From Massilia sp. H-1 (GTDB taxonomy: Bacteria > Pseudomonadota > Gammaproteobacteria > Burkholderiales > Burkholderiaceae_D): a DNA stretch of 64,000 nt. Position numbers and translations under genes: made by a program. Below the pieces are notes generated by a model. It did no database searches and had not been told where the DNA came from. It saw only the letters and a program-made list of their open reading frames with translations. The stretch covers positions 1,302,001 through 1,366,000 of the forward strand of contig CP087969.1 of assembly GCA_024703915.1 (NCBI GenBank), read 5' to 3'. Position 1 is the stretch's first letter. Every line of letters starts with the position of its first letter. This document shows positions 51,236-61,164 of this stretch, piece by piece.

Positions 51236-51868
51236 ATGTCCGAACCGCGTTTCGAGGTTAACCCTCCCAAGCTGACTCCGCTGAACAATCTGATCTTCAT
51301 GAGCCGCTGGCTTCAGCTGCCGCTGTACCTTGGTCTGATCCTGGCCCAGTGCGTTTATGTTTTCCATTTCTGGGTCGAGCTGAAGGACCTGATCGGCGCA
51401 GTGTTCGGTAACGCCGCGTCGCTGCAGCACATCCTCGATGCCGTCACCGTGCAGTCGACCGACCCTGCCATGGCCGTGGCACGTCCAACCAAGCTCACCG
51501 AAGCGACCATCATGCTGGTCGTCCTGGGCCTGATCGACGTGGTCATGATCTCGAACCTGCTCATCATGGTCATCGTCGGCGGCTACGAAACCTTCGTCTC
51601 GCGCATGCACCTGGAAGGCCATCCGGACCAGCCGGAATGGCTGTCGCACGTGAACGCTTCGGTCCTCAAGACCAAACTCGGCATGGCGATCATCGGCATT
51701 TCGTCGATTCACCTGCTCAAGACCTTCATTAACGTCAAAGCATACAAAACCGATGAAGTCGTTATGCAGACGGTCATCCACGTGGTCTTCCTGCTCTCCG
51801 CACTCGCCATCGCTTACACCGACCGCATCATGATCGGTACCCAGAATCAAGCCAAGAACCATCACTAA
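51236..51868 (+). CDS. UPF0114 (YqhA-like) inner membrane protein
   Basis: The frame is unbroken. MSEPRFEVNPPKLTPLNNLI begins the protein, then four predicted spans: SRWLQLPLYLGLILAQCVYV, TIMLVVLGLIDVVMISNLLI followed by MVIVGGYETF, KTKLGMAIIGISSIHLLKTF and VIHVVFLLSALAIAYTDRIM. The SRWLQ and GGYETFVSR segments are the UPF0114 signature. 210 residues. The gene lies 9 bases before the fumarase gene and probably shares its transcript. Function unknown. Confidence 0.9.
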   Translation: MSEPRFEVNPPKLTPLNNLIFMSRWLQLPLYLGLILAQCVYVFHFWVELKDLIGAVFGNAASLQHILDAVTVQSTDPAMAVARPTKLTEATIMLVVLGLIDVVMISNLLIMVIVGGYETFVSRMHLEGHPDQPEWLSHVNASVLKTKLGMAIIGISSIHLLKTFINVKAYKTDEVVMQTVIHVVFLLSALAIAYTDRIMIGTQNQAKNHH

Positions 51869-51877
51869 GAGAACGCC

Positions 51878-53408
51878 ATGACCGTCATCAAGCAAGCCGA
51901 CCTGATCGAATCCGTCGCAGCCGCCCTTCAGTACATCAGCTATTACCACCCTGCTGACTATATCGAGCATCTGGCGCGCCTATGATGCCGAGCAGAGCCC
52001 GGCAGCCAAGGATGCCATCGCGCAAATCCTGACCAATTCGCGCATGTGCGCGGAAGGCAAGCGTCCGATCTGCCAGGATACCGGCATCGTCAACGTCTTC
52101 CTCAAGATCGGTATGAGCGTGCGCTTCGAGGGCTTCACCGGTACCGTGACCGACGCCGTCAACGAAGGCGTGCGCCGTGCCTATAACTTCGACGACAACA
52201 AGCTGCGCGTCGATCGTGGCCGATCCGCAATTTGAACGCAAGAACACCAAGGACAACACGCCAGCCGTGGTCCATGTGGAACTGGTCGAAGGCAATACCG
52301 TCGACGTGCGCGTCATGGCCCAAAGGCGGCGGTTCGGAGAACAAGACCAAGTTCGTCATGCTCAACCCGTCCGATTCGCTGATCGACTGGGTCATGAAGA
52401 CGGTGCCGCTGATGGGCGCTTAGCTGGTGCCCGCCGGGCATGCTCGGCATCGGCATCGGCGGTACGGCCGAGAAAGCCATGCTGATGGCCAAGGAAGTGC
52501 TGATGGACGACATCGACATGTACGAACTCAAGCAGCGTGGCCCGCAGAACAAGCTGGAAGAGCTGCGCATCGAACTGTGCGACCGCATCAATGCGCTCGG
52601 CATCGGCGCCCAGGGCCTGGGCGGCCTGACCACCGTGCTCGACGTCAAGATCATGATGCATCCGACCCACGCCGCTTCCAAGCCGGTCGCGATGATCCCG
52701 AACTGCGCCGCCACCCGCCACGGCCACTTCGTGCTCGACGGTTCCGGCCCGGCCTACATGGAGCCGCCGTCGCTGTCGACCTGGCCTGACGTGCACTGGA
52801 CCGCGGACACCGAGAAATCGCGCCGCGTCGACCTCAACACGCTGACCAAGGAAGAAGTCGCTTCGTGGAAGCCGGGCCAGACCCTGCTCCTGAACGGCAA
52901 GATGCTGACCGGCCGACGACGCCGCGCACAAGCGTATCCAGGACATGCTGGCCAAGGGCGAGCCGCTGCCGGTCGACTTTACCAACCGCGTCATCTATTA
53001 CGTGGGCCCGGTCGATCCGGTGCGCGACGAGGCGGTCGGCCCCGGCCTAGCCCGACCACGGCCACCCGCATGGACAAGTTCACCGACATGATGCTCGAGA
53101 AAACCGGCCTGATCGCGATGATCGGCAAGGCCGAACGCGGCCCGGCGGCCATCGAGTCGATCCAGAAGCACAAGTCGGCTTACCTGATGGCGGTCGGCGG
53201 CGCGGCTTACCTGGTGTCGAAGGCGATCAAGAGCGCCAAGGTGCTCGGTTTCCACGACATGGGCATGGAAGCGATCTATGAGTTCGACGTGACCGACATG
53301 CCGGTCACGGTCGCGGTCGACGCCAACGGAACTTCGGTGCACACCACCGGTCCGAAGGAGTGGGCGGCAAAAATCGAAGCGCTCAACGTGCCGGTCATCT
53401 CGGCCTGA
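51878..53408 (+). CDS. fumA: Fumarate hydratase, class I (iron-sulfur)
   Basis: It converts fumarate to malate with a [4Fe-4S] cluster. MTVIKQADLIESVAAALQYI, MCAEGKRPICQDTGIVNVFL, VVHVELVEGNTVDVRV, NKTKFVMLNPSDSLIDWVMK, WCPPGMLGIGIGGTAEKAML, GGLTTVLDVKIMMHPTHAAS and MIPNCAATRHGHFVLDGSGP follow the whole family. The C-terminal part has FTNRVIYYVGPVDPVRDEA and FHDMGMEAIYEFDVTDMPVT. About 510 residues. It is a good ruler for the assembly errors: GCTTAGC at 52421 stands for GCCGGC (MGAGWCPPG), CCTAGC at 53047 stands for CCGGC, a CG pair is lost at about 51978, two bases at about 52211 and a C is gained at about 52320. Confidence 0.95.
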
Positions 53409-53410
53409 GC

Positions 53411-54295
53411 ATGACCACGCCCATCGCTAGCGCTGTGCTGGCCGCCGATGTCAGCGCCGATGCGCCCATCGGCGTGTTCGATTCCGGCGTCGGCGGCTTG
53501 TCGGTGCTGCGCCATATCCGCGCAGCTGCCGCACGAGCATTTGCTGTACTTCGCCGATTCCGGCTTCGCGCCTTACGGCAACAAGCCGGAACAGGTCGTG
53601 GCCGAACGCTCGCTGGCGGTGGCGCAGTTTCTCATCGCCCAGGGCGCCAAGGCGCTGGTGGTGGCCTGCAATACCGCCACCGTGGCGGCCATCAAGCTGC
53701 TGCGCGCGACTATCCGCTCATGCCCATTGTCGGCGTCGAGCCCGGCCTCAAGCCGGCCGCGGCCGCCACGCGCAACGGCAATGTGGGCGTGATCGCCACC
53801 AATGTCACGATCGCTTCGAAAAATTCCTCGTCCTGCGCGACCAGATCACCAGCGCCAGCAACGCCCGCTTTCTGCTGCAAGGCTGCCCGGGCCTGGTCGA
53901 ACAGATCGAACAGGGCCAGCTCGACGCCCCTGCCACGCGCGCCATGCTGGAACGCTTTATCGTGCCGCTGCTCCAACAGGGAGCCGATACCTTGGTGCTG
54001 GGCTGCACCCACTACCCTTTCGTGCTGGCGGCGATCGAAAGCATCGTGGCCCAACACGCCTACCGCGACGTGGTCCTTATCGATACCGGCCATGCGGTGG
54101 CGCGCCAGCTGGCACGTTTGCTCACGGCCGCGGGCACGCTCAACCCGTCCAACGACGCGCTGCGCCCGCCTGCAAGCCTTTACCACGGGCGCCGAAGCGG
54201 CCTTGCGCACGGCGTTTGCCACCCTGCTGGGCCTGGATCAGCCGGTCTCGGAAGTGCGGATTTCAGCAGAATTGGCAGCCAAAGCAGTTATCTGA
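53411..54295 (+). CDS. murI: Glutamate racemase
   Basis: It makes D-glutamate for peptidoglycan. The ATG is 2 bases after the fumarase stop. IGVFDSGVGGLSVLRHIRA carries the catalytic Asp. LYFADSGFAPYGNKPEQVV, ALVVACNTATVAAIKLLRA (first catalytic Cys) and TLVLGCTHYPFVLAAIESIV (second catalytic Cys) are all present, followed by VLIDTGHAVARQLARLL. Breaks at about 53518 (a lost CG pair), 53710, 53820 and 54165 are single or double base errors. About 290 residues, normal for MurI. Confidence 0.94.
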   Translation: MTTPIASAVLAADVSADAPIGVFDSGVGGLSVLRHIRAAAARAFAVLRRFRLRALRQQAGTGRGRTLAGGGAVSHRPGRQGAGGGLQYRHRGGHQAAARDYPLMPIVGVEPGLKPAAAATRNGNVGVIATNVTIASKNSSSCATRSPAPATPAFCCKAARAWSNRSNRASSTPLPRAPCWNALSCRCSNREPIPWCWAAPTTLSCWRRSKASWPNTPTATWSLSIPAMRWRASWHVCSRPRARSTRPTTRCARLQAFTTGAEAALRTAFATLLGLDQPVSEVRISAELAAKAVI

Positions 54296-54304
54296 GAATT
54301 AGAT

Positions 54305-54333
54305 TTGCCAGTTCGCTCAGAAGTTTGTATAAT
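54305..54333 (+). promoter_or_regulatory. Promoter of tRNA-His
   Basis: TTGCCA (54305-54310), a 17-base spacer and TATAAT (54328-54333) form a strong sigma-70 promoter 42 bases before the tRNA-His gene. It overlaps nothing and lies directly after murI. Confidence 0.75.
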
Positions 54334-54375
54334 TTCGAGCTGTCCCGGAAACATCGGAACAAATAGCAGATCAGT

Positions 54376-54452
54376 GGTGGCTGTAGCTCAGTTGGTAGAG
54401 TCCAGGATTGTGATTCCTGTTGTCGTGGGTTCGAGCCCCATCAGCCACCCCA
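54376..54452 (+). tRNA. tRNA-His (anticodon GTG)
   Basis: The sequence starts GGTGGCTGTAGCTCAGTTGG, with the extra 5' G opposite the discriminator C that marks tRNA-His. The anticodon stem-loop is CAGGATTGTGATTCCTG with anticodon GTG. The T arm GTGGGTTCGAGCCCCAT and acceptor CAGCCAC, C, CCA complete it. Confidence 0.95.
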
Positions 54453-54471
54453 TTGTTCTCAAAGCAAAACT

Positions 54472-54495
54472 AACCACCCCTTGAGGTGGTTTTTT
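54472..54495 (+). terminator. Terminator after tRNA-His
   Basis: AACCACC (54472-54478) pairs with GGTGGTT (54485-54491) around CCTTGA, and the T-run continues to 54495. It lies 20 bases downstream of the tRNA. Confidence 0.85.
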
Positions 54496-54658
54496 GTGCC
54501 CGCTGCGCATGCAAGGAACCCCATTCCCCGCACCAAACATATGCACATTTTTGCTGCGTCGCGCCATCGCAGGGCAATAGCTGCACTTATTTGAACCATT
54601 GGTTATAATATGGGCCGCTGTCCATCCGAGAGACAGCAACAACCCACATTGGATTACC

Positions 54659-55208
54659 ATGAAAAAGAATCTCCTGATCGCTCTGATCGCAGCTGCTTCG
54701 ATCGCTCCAGTTGCTGCACATGCACAAGCTTACCTCGGCGGCACCGTTGGTGTTGCTCATCAAAAAGCAACCATCGATGAAACCGGCGAACTGAAAGACC
54801 ACGACGTGTCGTTCAAGTTCTTCGGCGGCTACCAGTTCAACAAGTTCGTCGGCGTTGAAGCCAAGCTACGTTGTTCTGAACAAACTGCGCGTTGCAGACG
54901 CTGATGGCCTGACCATCGATCCACAAACCACCTACCTGGCAGCCACCGGCAGCTACCCGCTGAACGACAAGTTCTCGCTGACCGGTAAAGTTGGCGTTGC
55001 ATCGACCAGCACCCGTTTCTCGGCTGTTGACGTTGCTACCGAAAAAACCCGTCAAACCAGCCCGGTGCTGGGTTTCGGCGTGAGCTACGCAATCACCCCA
55101 ACCGTTCTGGCAGTTGCTGAATACGAAAACTTCGGCAAGATCGTGAAAGAAGACGGCGGTCACCTGAAGGCCGACAACCTGGCCGTTGGCATCCGCGTCA
55201 GCTTCTAA
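54659..55208 (+). CDS. Outer-membrane beta-barrel protein (8-strand, OmpA/porin-like)
   Basis: A signal peptide (MKKNLLIALIAAASIAPVAA, cut after HAQA) precedes AYLGGTVGVAHQKATIDETG, VSFKFFGGYQFNKFVGVEA, TYLAATGSYPLNDKFSLTGK and VGVASTSTRFSAVDV. It ends GVSYAITPTVLAVAEYENFG and DNLAVGIRVSF. Alternating hydrophobic residues and the terminal Phe are typical of an outer-membrane barrel recognised by Bam. One break near 54865 shifts the frame. About 183 residues. The lower GC content and codon choice fit a highly expressed gene. Confidence 0.85.
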
Positions 55209-55306
55209 ATCAGCGCTGTTTAGTCGAAAGCCAAGCCTCATGCGCTTTTTTTGTTTTCCGACGCGCCGGGCGCGTAGAATCGGATCCTCTTCCCCAGGAA
55301 CACACA

Positions 55307-55701
55307 ATGAGCTACGACCTGATGGTATTCGCCCCCGAAGCCGCGCCCGCCAAAAAGCGCGCCCCCTTCCTCGACTGGTACGACCAGCAATCCGAATGGG
55401 AAGAAGGCCATGGCTATGACGATCCGGCCGTGTGCAGCCCTGCCCTGCGCGCTTTCTACGAAGAACTGGCCCAGACCTTCGCGCCCCAGACCGAGGACGA
55501 CGGCGCTTAAGCACCGACTACACGATCGGCACATCGCTGATCTACATGACCTTCGGCTGGGACAGCGTCGACGCCGCCTATGAAGCCGTGTTCCGCCTCG
55601 CGGGCAAGCATGCGCTGGGCTTTTTCGATGTCAGCTCCGACCTGGCCGAAACCTGGCTGCCGGACGGCAAAGGCGGCCTGTATATCGCCCATGCCGACTG
55701 A
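55307..55701 (+). CDS. Hypothetical cytosolic protein (~131 aa)
   Basis: MSYDLMVFAPEAAPAKKRAP, FLDWYDQQSEWEEGHGYDDP and LRAFYEELAQTFAPQTEDDG are followed by GCTTAAGC at 55505. Writing GCCGGC there joins the first part directly to TDYTIGTSLIYMTFGWDSVD, AYEAVFRLAGKHALGFFDVS and ETWLPDGKGGLYIAHAD. No signal peptide. The family is widespread as an orphan gene in related bacteria, but I know of no function. Confidence 0.65.
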
Positions 55702-55762
55702 CGCTTTCAAGCGTGCAAGGCAAACTCGTGCTATAAATACATCATGTCACGAGGAGAACAAC

Positions 55763-55982
55763 ATGGACGAGATCGAACGCCGTTCCCATGAGCGCCGCCA
55801 GGACCACGACACCGCCTCCCAGATCACCGAAGCCGCCGCCTTGCAGCGCGTTCGGCAGCGATGCCGCGCAGCGCTTCCTCAAGCTGCGCGGCATCGGCGA
55901 CCAGCTGGCGCAAGACCTGCTGATCGAAAACTACGACCGCCGACAGATGGCGCGCCGGGAACGATTGGCATCATCGAACTGA
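55763..55982 (+). CDS. Small hypothetical protein (~73 aa)
   Basis: A strong ribosome site (ACGAGGAGAAC) precedes the ATG. The protein reads MDEIERRSHERRQDHDTASQ and ITEAAALQ. After a break near 55850 it continues AFGSDAAQRFLKLRGIGDQL, AQDLLIENYDRRQMARRERL and ends ASSN. It is helical and highly charged. No recognised domain. Confidence 0.5.
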
Positions 55983-56040
55983 ATTCTTCACCGCGCGCGG
56001 CGATCTTTTCCTGCAGATGAAATTGCGGGCAGGCTACACT

Positions 56041-56880
56041 ATGCCCATGAAAATACCCGCCACCCTCTTCCTCGCCTTTTCCCTCGCCGCCTGTTCGGGC
56101 GAGGCCAACCAGAATGGCGTCTTCCGCGGCAGTCGAGTCCAAGATGGTCGGCAGCGCGACCGGGACTGCGCGGCAGGCGCGCCATATCGCCCTGACCCAC
56201 AAACTGACGCTGCAAGCGCTTACCGCCGAACTGCAGGCGAACTTCCAGGCCATTCATCGCAAGTGCATCGCGCTCGGATGCGAGGTGCTGAGCGCGGTGA
56301 CCAGGGCCGCGGGCCGCAACCAGTCGGAAAGCGCCATGCTCGTTGCGCGCGTGCCATGCCGCCCGCGTTCGCGGGCTTCTTTACCGAAGTCCAGTCCAAG
56401 GGGAAGGTACTGGTGCATGTGGCCGACGCGGAAGACAAAACGGCCGAGGTGATCGACGTCGAAGCCCGCATCAAGAATCTGGAAGCGTTCAAGGCGCGCA
56501 TCCTGGAGCTGCTGGCCAAGCGCAGCGCAACGCTCAAGGAAGCACTGGAAGCCGAACAGCAGCTGGCGACCACGCAAGGCGAACTCGACAGCATTCGCGA
56601 ACGGCGCCGCGTGCTGGCCAGCCAGACCGAGATGATCCGGGTCGAAATCGAGATCGAGGCCAGCACTCTGGGCAACAGCGGCAGCTGGTCGGCGCCGATC
56701 GTCACCGCCCTCGGTGAAACGGGCGAGTTGCTGGCGCACAGCGTGGGGGCATTGATTTCCTTCGCCGCCGTGTCGCTGCCGTGGGTGGTGGCGGGCTGGC
56801 TGCTGATCTGGCTGCCAGTGCGGCGCGCCTGGCGCCGCCGCAAGGCTATTGCAGCGAAGGCCGCTGATCCGGCGCGCTGA
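56041..56880 (+). CDS. DUF4349 lipoprotein with C-terminal membrane segment
   Basis: MPMKIPATLFLAFSLAAC is a lipoprotein signal (lipobox LAAC); the ATG at 56047 is also possible. The frames then read QALTAELQANFQAIHRKCIA, GRNQSESAMLVARVPPAFAG, FFTEVQSKGKVLVHVADAED and VEARIKNLEAFKARILELLA, the DUF4349 core with its coiled coil (RSATLKEALEAEQQLATTQG). A membrane span (ISFAAVSLPWVVAGWLLIWL) and a basic tail (RRAWRRRKAIAAK) finish it. Breaks are near 56130 and 56345. About 280 residues. DUF4349 proteins are envelope proteins of unknown function. Confidence 0.8.
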   Translation: MPMKIPATLFLAFSLAACSGEANQNGVFRGSRVQDGRQRDRDCAAGAPYRPDPQTDAASAYRRTAGELPGHSSQVHRARMRGAERGDQGRGPQPVGKRHARCARAMPPAFAGFFTEVQSKGKVLVHVADAEDKTAEVIDVEARIKNLEAFKARILELLAKRSATLKEALEAEQQLATTQGELDSIRERRRVLASQTEMIRVEIEIEASTLGNSGSWSAPIVTALGETGELLAHSVGALISFAAVSLPWVVAGWLLIWLPVRRAWRRRKAIAAKAADPAR

Positions 56881-56883
56881 GCG

Positions 56884-58747
56884 CCAAGCAGCGAACACGC
56901 TTTCGGGCGCCGTGCCGCCCTTGACCGAGGCGATCACCCACAGCGTGGCCGCCACGATCTTTTCAACGCAGTCGAGCACGCCATGGAAGAGCTGGCCGCC
57001 AATCGTGGCCACCACGTGCCAGGCGCCGGTCGGGCCGTCGTGGACGATCCGGACCGTGCCCCCGCCACTGCATTCGAGCCAGCTGAACAAGTCGCCCACA
57101 TCGCCATGCAAGGCGTCCGGATAGGCGGTCGGCGCCCCCCGGATACGCGCTGCGGCAAGGGTGCCTGGCTGAGCAACGCCAGGTAGGCGCGCTCGAGCCC
57201 CTGCCCGTCCACCATGCGCGCGGCCGCCGTGAACGCGTCGTCCATCGGATTGACCGACAGGCTGCAGCCGCATCGGCACTGGCTTCGAAGCGGGCGCCGG
57301 CCAGGCCTTCGACCGGCTCGACGATCGTGAGCGCAGCCGGCGGCGTCGGCCAGCACGCTGATCGGCACCGGACCGACAATCCGGTACAGGCCATTGATCA
57401 GGACCGAGGTCACGCTGCTGGCACTGAGCGTCACCGGCGCGTGGATGGCCGGATTGCTTAGCCAGGTCGATGACGCGGATGCAGGTCACGTAGGAGGCGC
57501 TGCTGAGCGGCGCCTGCAGCAGGCTGGTCGGTGGCAGCGTGATGCTGCGCCGGTTCCACAGGCCCGTGACCGGCGACTTGACCAGCTTGATCAAGCCGTC
57601 GCTGGTGCGCGCCAGCACCACCAGCGCGCCATGCAGGCGGTCGAAGAATGGCGAGACCGCCGTCACGCCCGACAGGATGCACAGCGGGTGGCTCCAGGCA
57701 GCCAAGCGCATGGCATGCGCTTGCAGGGCAACTGACATGGAACAGTTCTCCCTGCGCATTCAAGGCCCACAGCACGACCTTGCTTAGCCGCCTGAACCGC
57801 GCGCAGGGCGACGATGCCCTCGAATAATTTGCTGTGCAACAGCGCGACCGCGCTGCCATCGTGCTGGCTGCCGCCATGCAAAAGTAATACAGGCCGCCAT
57901 GCTACTGCCACGTACAGATGGCTGGTGTTGTCGCTGTTGCGGCAGGCGGCGATGGCGTCGGCCGTCCGCTCGCCCGGCAGGCGCAGATTGCAGGCGGGCG
58001 CCATGCGCTCCGCCGCCCTGGCCGTGCAGGGGCGCGTATTGCAGGCGGCGCTGGTCCTTGAAGGTGCCGAGCGTGTACAGACCCTCGGCCGCGGCCGGAT
58101 GGCCGCGCGCCCCAGGCAGCTGCTGTGCCCGGCAACCAGGGGGCCCGCGCCACCGGCATGGGCGATCCACTCCGGTGCGCTGGGCGTACTCAGGTCGAGG
58201 TAGAAGCGGCGCAGCACCGGAGCCGCTTCACCCGGGTTGGCCACGATGTCGACCACGATCTCATAGCGGTCGCCTGAAGCGTCGCTGATGAGCACGCTGG
58301 CGATCTGCAGGGTATCGGGCGTCGCGCTGGAAGTCGGGATTGAAGGGACAGGCAAGCCAGCTCGGATCGTCGCTCCAGCCGGTGTCGGCATCCGAATTGC
58401 CCAGGCTCAGGTACAGATGGTCGTCGCTGCCGTCCGACAGCACCATGGCCAGGTCGATCCCGCCCGCCTCGCCCTGGACCACGCTGGAAGCGCTTGCAAC
58501 TGGCGCCCCAGGGAAAATCGCGGCTGATCTGGGCGCTCGACAGGTCGGAGCGGCTCCAGCCGTGCGTGCGACCGGGCTCTTCCTTGGCCACACACAGCGC
58601 GTCGCCGCTGCCGATGAAAAACACCATGGCGCCATGCGTATGGCCGTGCACCGCCTCGAACTGGTGGTCGGCCTGGAGAATATCGGCCTGCATCGCGTGC
58701 TGGGTCAGATCGGACGCGGCGGAGAGCTTGAACTGTCGTGCACTCAT
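56884..58747 (-). CDS. Large hypothetical protein, possibly beta-propeller
   Basis: An ATG at 58747 gives MSARQFKLSAASDLTQHAMQ and FEAVHGHTHGAMVFFIGSGD. Successive frames give ALCVAKEEPGRTHGWSRSDL, GGIDLAMVLSDGSDDHLYLS, TLQIASVLISDASGDRYEIV, LYTLGTFKDQ, FFDRLHGALVVLARTSDGLI, KLVKSPVTGLWNRRSITLPP and DLFSWLECSGGGTVRIVHDG. Recurring units of the form ALVVLA.TSDG and LYLSLGNSD suggest blades of a beta-propeller. No signal peptide. At least ten breaks, so the domain reading and the 3' end (near 56884, convergent with DUF4349) are approximate. Function unknown. Confidence 0.5.
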
Positions 58748-59028
58748 TGAGTTTCCCGTTACGCTTACGCCCCGGCGCTCGTGGCGCAGCCCGGCAATTG
58801 CCATCAACCAATGCTCACTCGGATGCATGTTTTTGGCGACAAATAGCGAAAGATATGGAAAGGACGCTATTGAACGGGGGCTAGTCTAGCAGGATAAACT
58901 GTCTTTTTGAGCAATTATTTGCACAAAAAACCACAGCACCTTGCCGCACGATTGTGCGCGCAGATGGCGCCACATCGCCAGTCGTAGGCTCGCTAGACCA
59001 ACTAAGCGAAATTAGCGAGGAATTTGGG

Positions 59029-59259
59029 ATGACAATTGAAACTGACCCGCAAAGCGACTACGCTGAGAGAATGGAAGCAAGGTTCGCCAGACTGGAGGTC
59101 ACTGCTGAGTATATTCAGCGCGATGTGCGCGAATTGAAGGACGATGTACGCACCCTGCGCCGTGACCTGGCAACAGATTTTCGTGTCTTGTTTGCAGCAC
59201 TGATCACCGTCGCCCTCGGGCTTTCCGCCCTGATGGCAACAGGGTTCGGCTGGCTTTAG
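59029..59259 (+). CDS. Small coiled-coil protein with C-terminal membrane anchor
   Basis: The frame is unbroken. The ATG at 59029 gives MTIETDPQSDYAERMEARFA, then a charged helix (EYIQRDVRELKDDVRTLRRD) with heptad spacing, and a tail anchor (VLFAALITVALGLSALMATG) ending FGWL. 76 residues. This plan is seen in many small unknown bacterial proteins. Its stop overlaps the end of the convergent regulator gene. Confidence 0.7.
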   Translation: MTIETDPQSDYAERMEARFARLEVTAEYIQRDVRELKDDVRTLRRDLATDFRVLFAALITVALGLSALMATGFGWL

Positions 59260-59886
59260 CTGTCCGGATGCACGGGCTTGATCACGTACACGCAGCGCCG
59301 CGCACCGGCCAGCAAGTGTTCGGCGCGCTCGACCTGGCAGCCTAAGCCCCATCACGCGCTGGAAAATCTCGAGTTCGGAACGGCAGAAATTCTGGCATGC
59401 GCGCCGCCGCCGCGCAGATCGGGCAATGGTTTTCCACCAGCAGCACGCTGCCATCGGCCCGCACCGCGGTCTCGGTCATGTAGCCTTCGGCGTCGCGCGC
59501 CCGCCAGCGCATCGACCCGCGCTGCCAGGCTGAGCTCGCCGTCCACTTCCATCTTGTAATGCGCTTCGATCGCTTGCTCTCGCGCGGTGATCAATTGATC
59601 CAGGCCCGCTTCGCCAAAGACCGCGCGCGCCTGGGCGATCAGTTGCACCGTCAGGTCGGCGTGGCGGTCCGGAAAGCGCGTGGCCGGCGCCGGTCAGCAC
59701 CCAGCGCCGCGCCGGACGGCCGACCTTGTCGGCCACGTCATCGAAGGCGACCAAGCCCTTGCCCAGCGCCGCCTCGAGCTGGCGCCGCGCGCCCATGGAC
59801 GTGACGCCGAGCACGTCGGCCAGCGCTTGCGCGGTGCTGGGGCCGCGCGTTTTCAGCAGCAGCAGAATCTGGTCGGACGATTTCAT
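59256..59886 (-). CDS. COG2345-type winged-helix regulator with Cys cluster (SufR-like)
   Basis: MKSSDQILLLLKTRGPSTAQ, LADVLGVTSMGARRQLEAAL and GLVAFDDVADKVGRPARRWV form a winged helix with its wing. VQLIAQARAVFGEAGLDQLI and VDGELSLAARVDALA follow. After breaks near 59690, 59490 and 59425 the C-terminus reads VENHCPICAAA, CQNFCRSELEIFQRVMG, then CQVERAEHLLAGARRC and VYVIKPVHPDS. The Cys set (HCPIC, CQNFC, GCQ, RRC) matches regulators that carry an iron-sulfur cluster such as SufR. GCCTAAGC at 59341 must read GCCGGC to restore MGAGCQ. It lies 30 bases after the MFS gene, in the same transcript. Confidence 0.8.
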
Positions 59887-59902
59887 GGCGCCCCCTCCAA
59901 CG

Positions 59903-59934
59903 CCTTACCTGCCGCCTTACCTGCCGCCGTACCT
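59903..59934. repeat. 12-bp tandem repeat at the end of the MFS gene
   Basis: CCTTACCTGCCG occurs twice and a variant CCGTACCTG once in a row. Read on the minus strand, the unit encodes GGR or GR plus stop, so gain or loss of one copy changes the C-terminus of the transporter. Confidence 0.6.
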
Positions 59935-61132
59935 GAACCCGCCATCCGCACGCGCCAGCCGCGCAAGCGCCAGCTTAGCCCAGGCCGCCAGCATGGCGCC
60001 CAGCAGCAGGATCAGGCGCGTGTCGAGCAGGGTCAGCACCGAGCCTATCAGTGCCATCAGAATATTGGCCAGGCAAAAAGTCGTCGACAGCAATCCCATC
60101 ACGGCGCCGTGGCCGAAGCTGCCGAAGCGCTCGGCGCACCAGCCCGGCACCACCGCGTTGTAGAAGGCATTCGGAATGCCGAACAGCATGATCGCGGCGA
60201 GGCCGATCCACACATTGCCGAGCGCAAGCAAGCCCACGCAGACGGCCACGGCGCTGGCATTCCATGCGGCGCGGCGCAGCGGCGCGATCGCGCTGGGGCG
60301 CCCGGCCACGAGCGAGGTCAGCGTCATCAGGCCGCACAGGCCGATGGTCAGCCAGGCAATGCCGGTGGCGCCATAGCTTAGCCACTTCAACCAGCCACAG
60401 CGGATAGAACTCGTAGAAGGCGGTCACGCCGCAGGTATAGGCCAGCTGCACGATGAACAGCATGCGCAGTTCCGTGTGGCGCAGCAGATTGAAGGCGTGC
60501 TGGCCGCGCGCGACCTGCCACCAGGAACTGGTCGCGCGACGACGGCGCTTCGGCCTAAGCAAGGCCAGCGCCACCATCAGGGCGGTGAGCACCAGGGCCG
60601 CGCAAGCGATCCAGAACGGCACCGTCAAGCCGAACACGAGCGTGGCGCCCGCCAGCAACGGTCCCGCCAGCCAGCCCATGTAGAAGGCGCCGTTGAGCCA
60701 GGACAGCGCCTTGACGCGCAGGTCGCCCTCGAGCTTGTCGGCCAGCATGGCGCGTGCGACGGCGCCATTGCCTTCCATCAGGCCGGTGGCAAAGCGCGCG
60801 AAGATGAACAGCGGATACGATTCGATCAGCAGCGCGCAGGCCGTCACGGCATGGCCGATGGCCGCGCCCAGGGCGGTCAGCAGCAGCAGGGGGCGGCGCC
60901 CGTAGCGGTCCGAAAGCGGCCCCAGCAGCGCGTTGCCGATCAGCAGGCCCAGCGGGTTGATGGTCAGTGCCAGGCCGAACAGGAACTTGGGCGGCAGGCC
61001 GAGGAAGGTGTTCAGGCCGTTGCTGGCGCCCGAGGCGAACAGCGGCGGCAGAATCGGATACGGCAGCGAGGCGCCGATGGTGGCAAACAGGCCGAGCAGG
61101 CAGGCGGCGGCGATCAGGAGCTTGGTGTGCAT
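59917..61132 (-). CDS. MFS transporter (12 spans)
   Basis: MHTKLLIAAACLLGLFATIG, LPPKFLFGLALTINPLGLLI and LLGPLSDRYGRRPLLLLTAL (the MFS loop 2-3 signature) are followed by LFIFARFATGLMEGNGAVAR and LSWLNGAFYMGWLAGPLLAG. A long middle loop (LLRPKRRRRATSSWWQVARG) separates the halves. The second half has LSYGATGIAWLTIGLCGLMT, AVAVCVGLLALGNVWIGLAA, FGHGAVMGLLSTTFCLANIL and SVLTLLDTRLILLLGAMLAA. It ends GGFRYGGR at 59917-59919. A break lies near 60375. About 405 residues. Drug or metabolite export is likely; the Cys-containing regulator downstream may set its level. Confidence 0.88.
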
Positions 61133-61164
61133 GCACCCGACTATACGTCGGGGTCGCCTATAAG

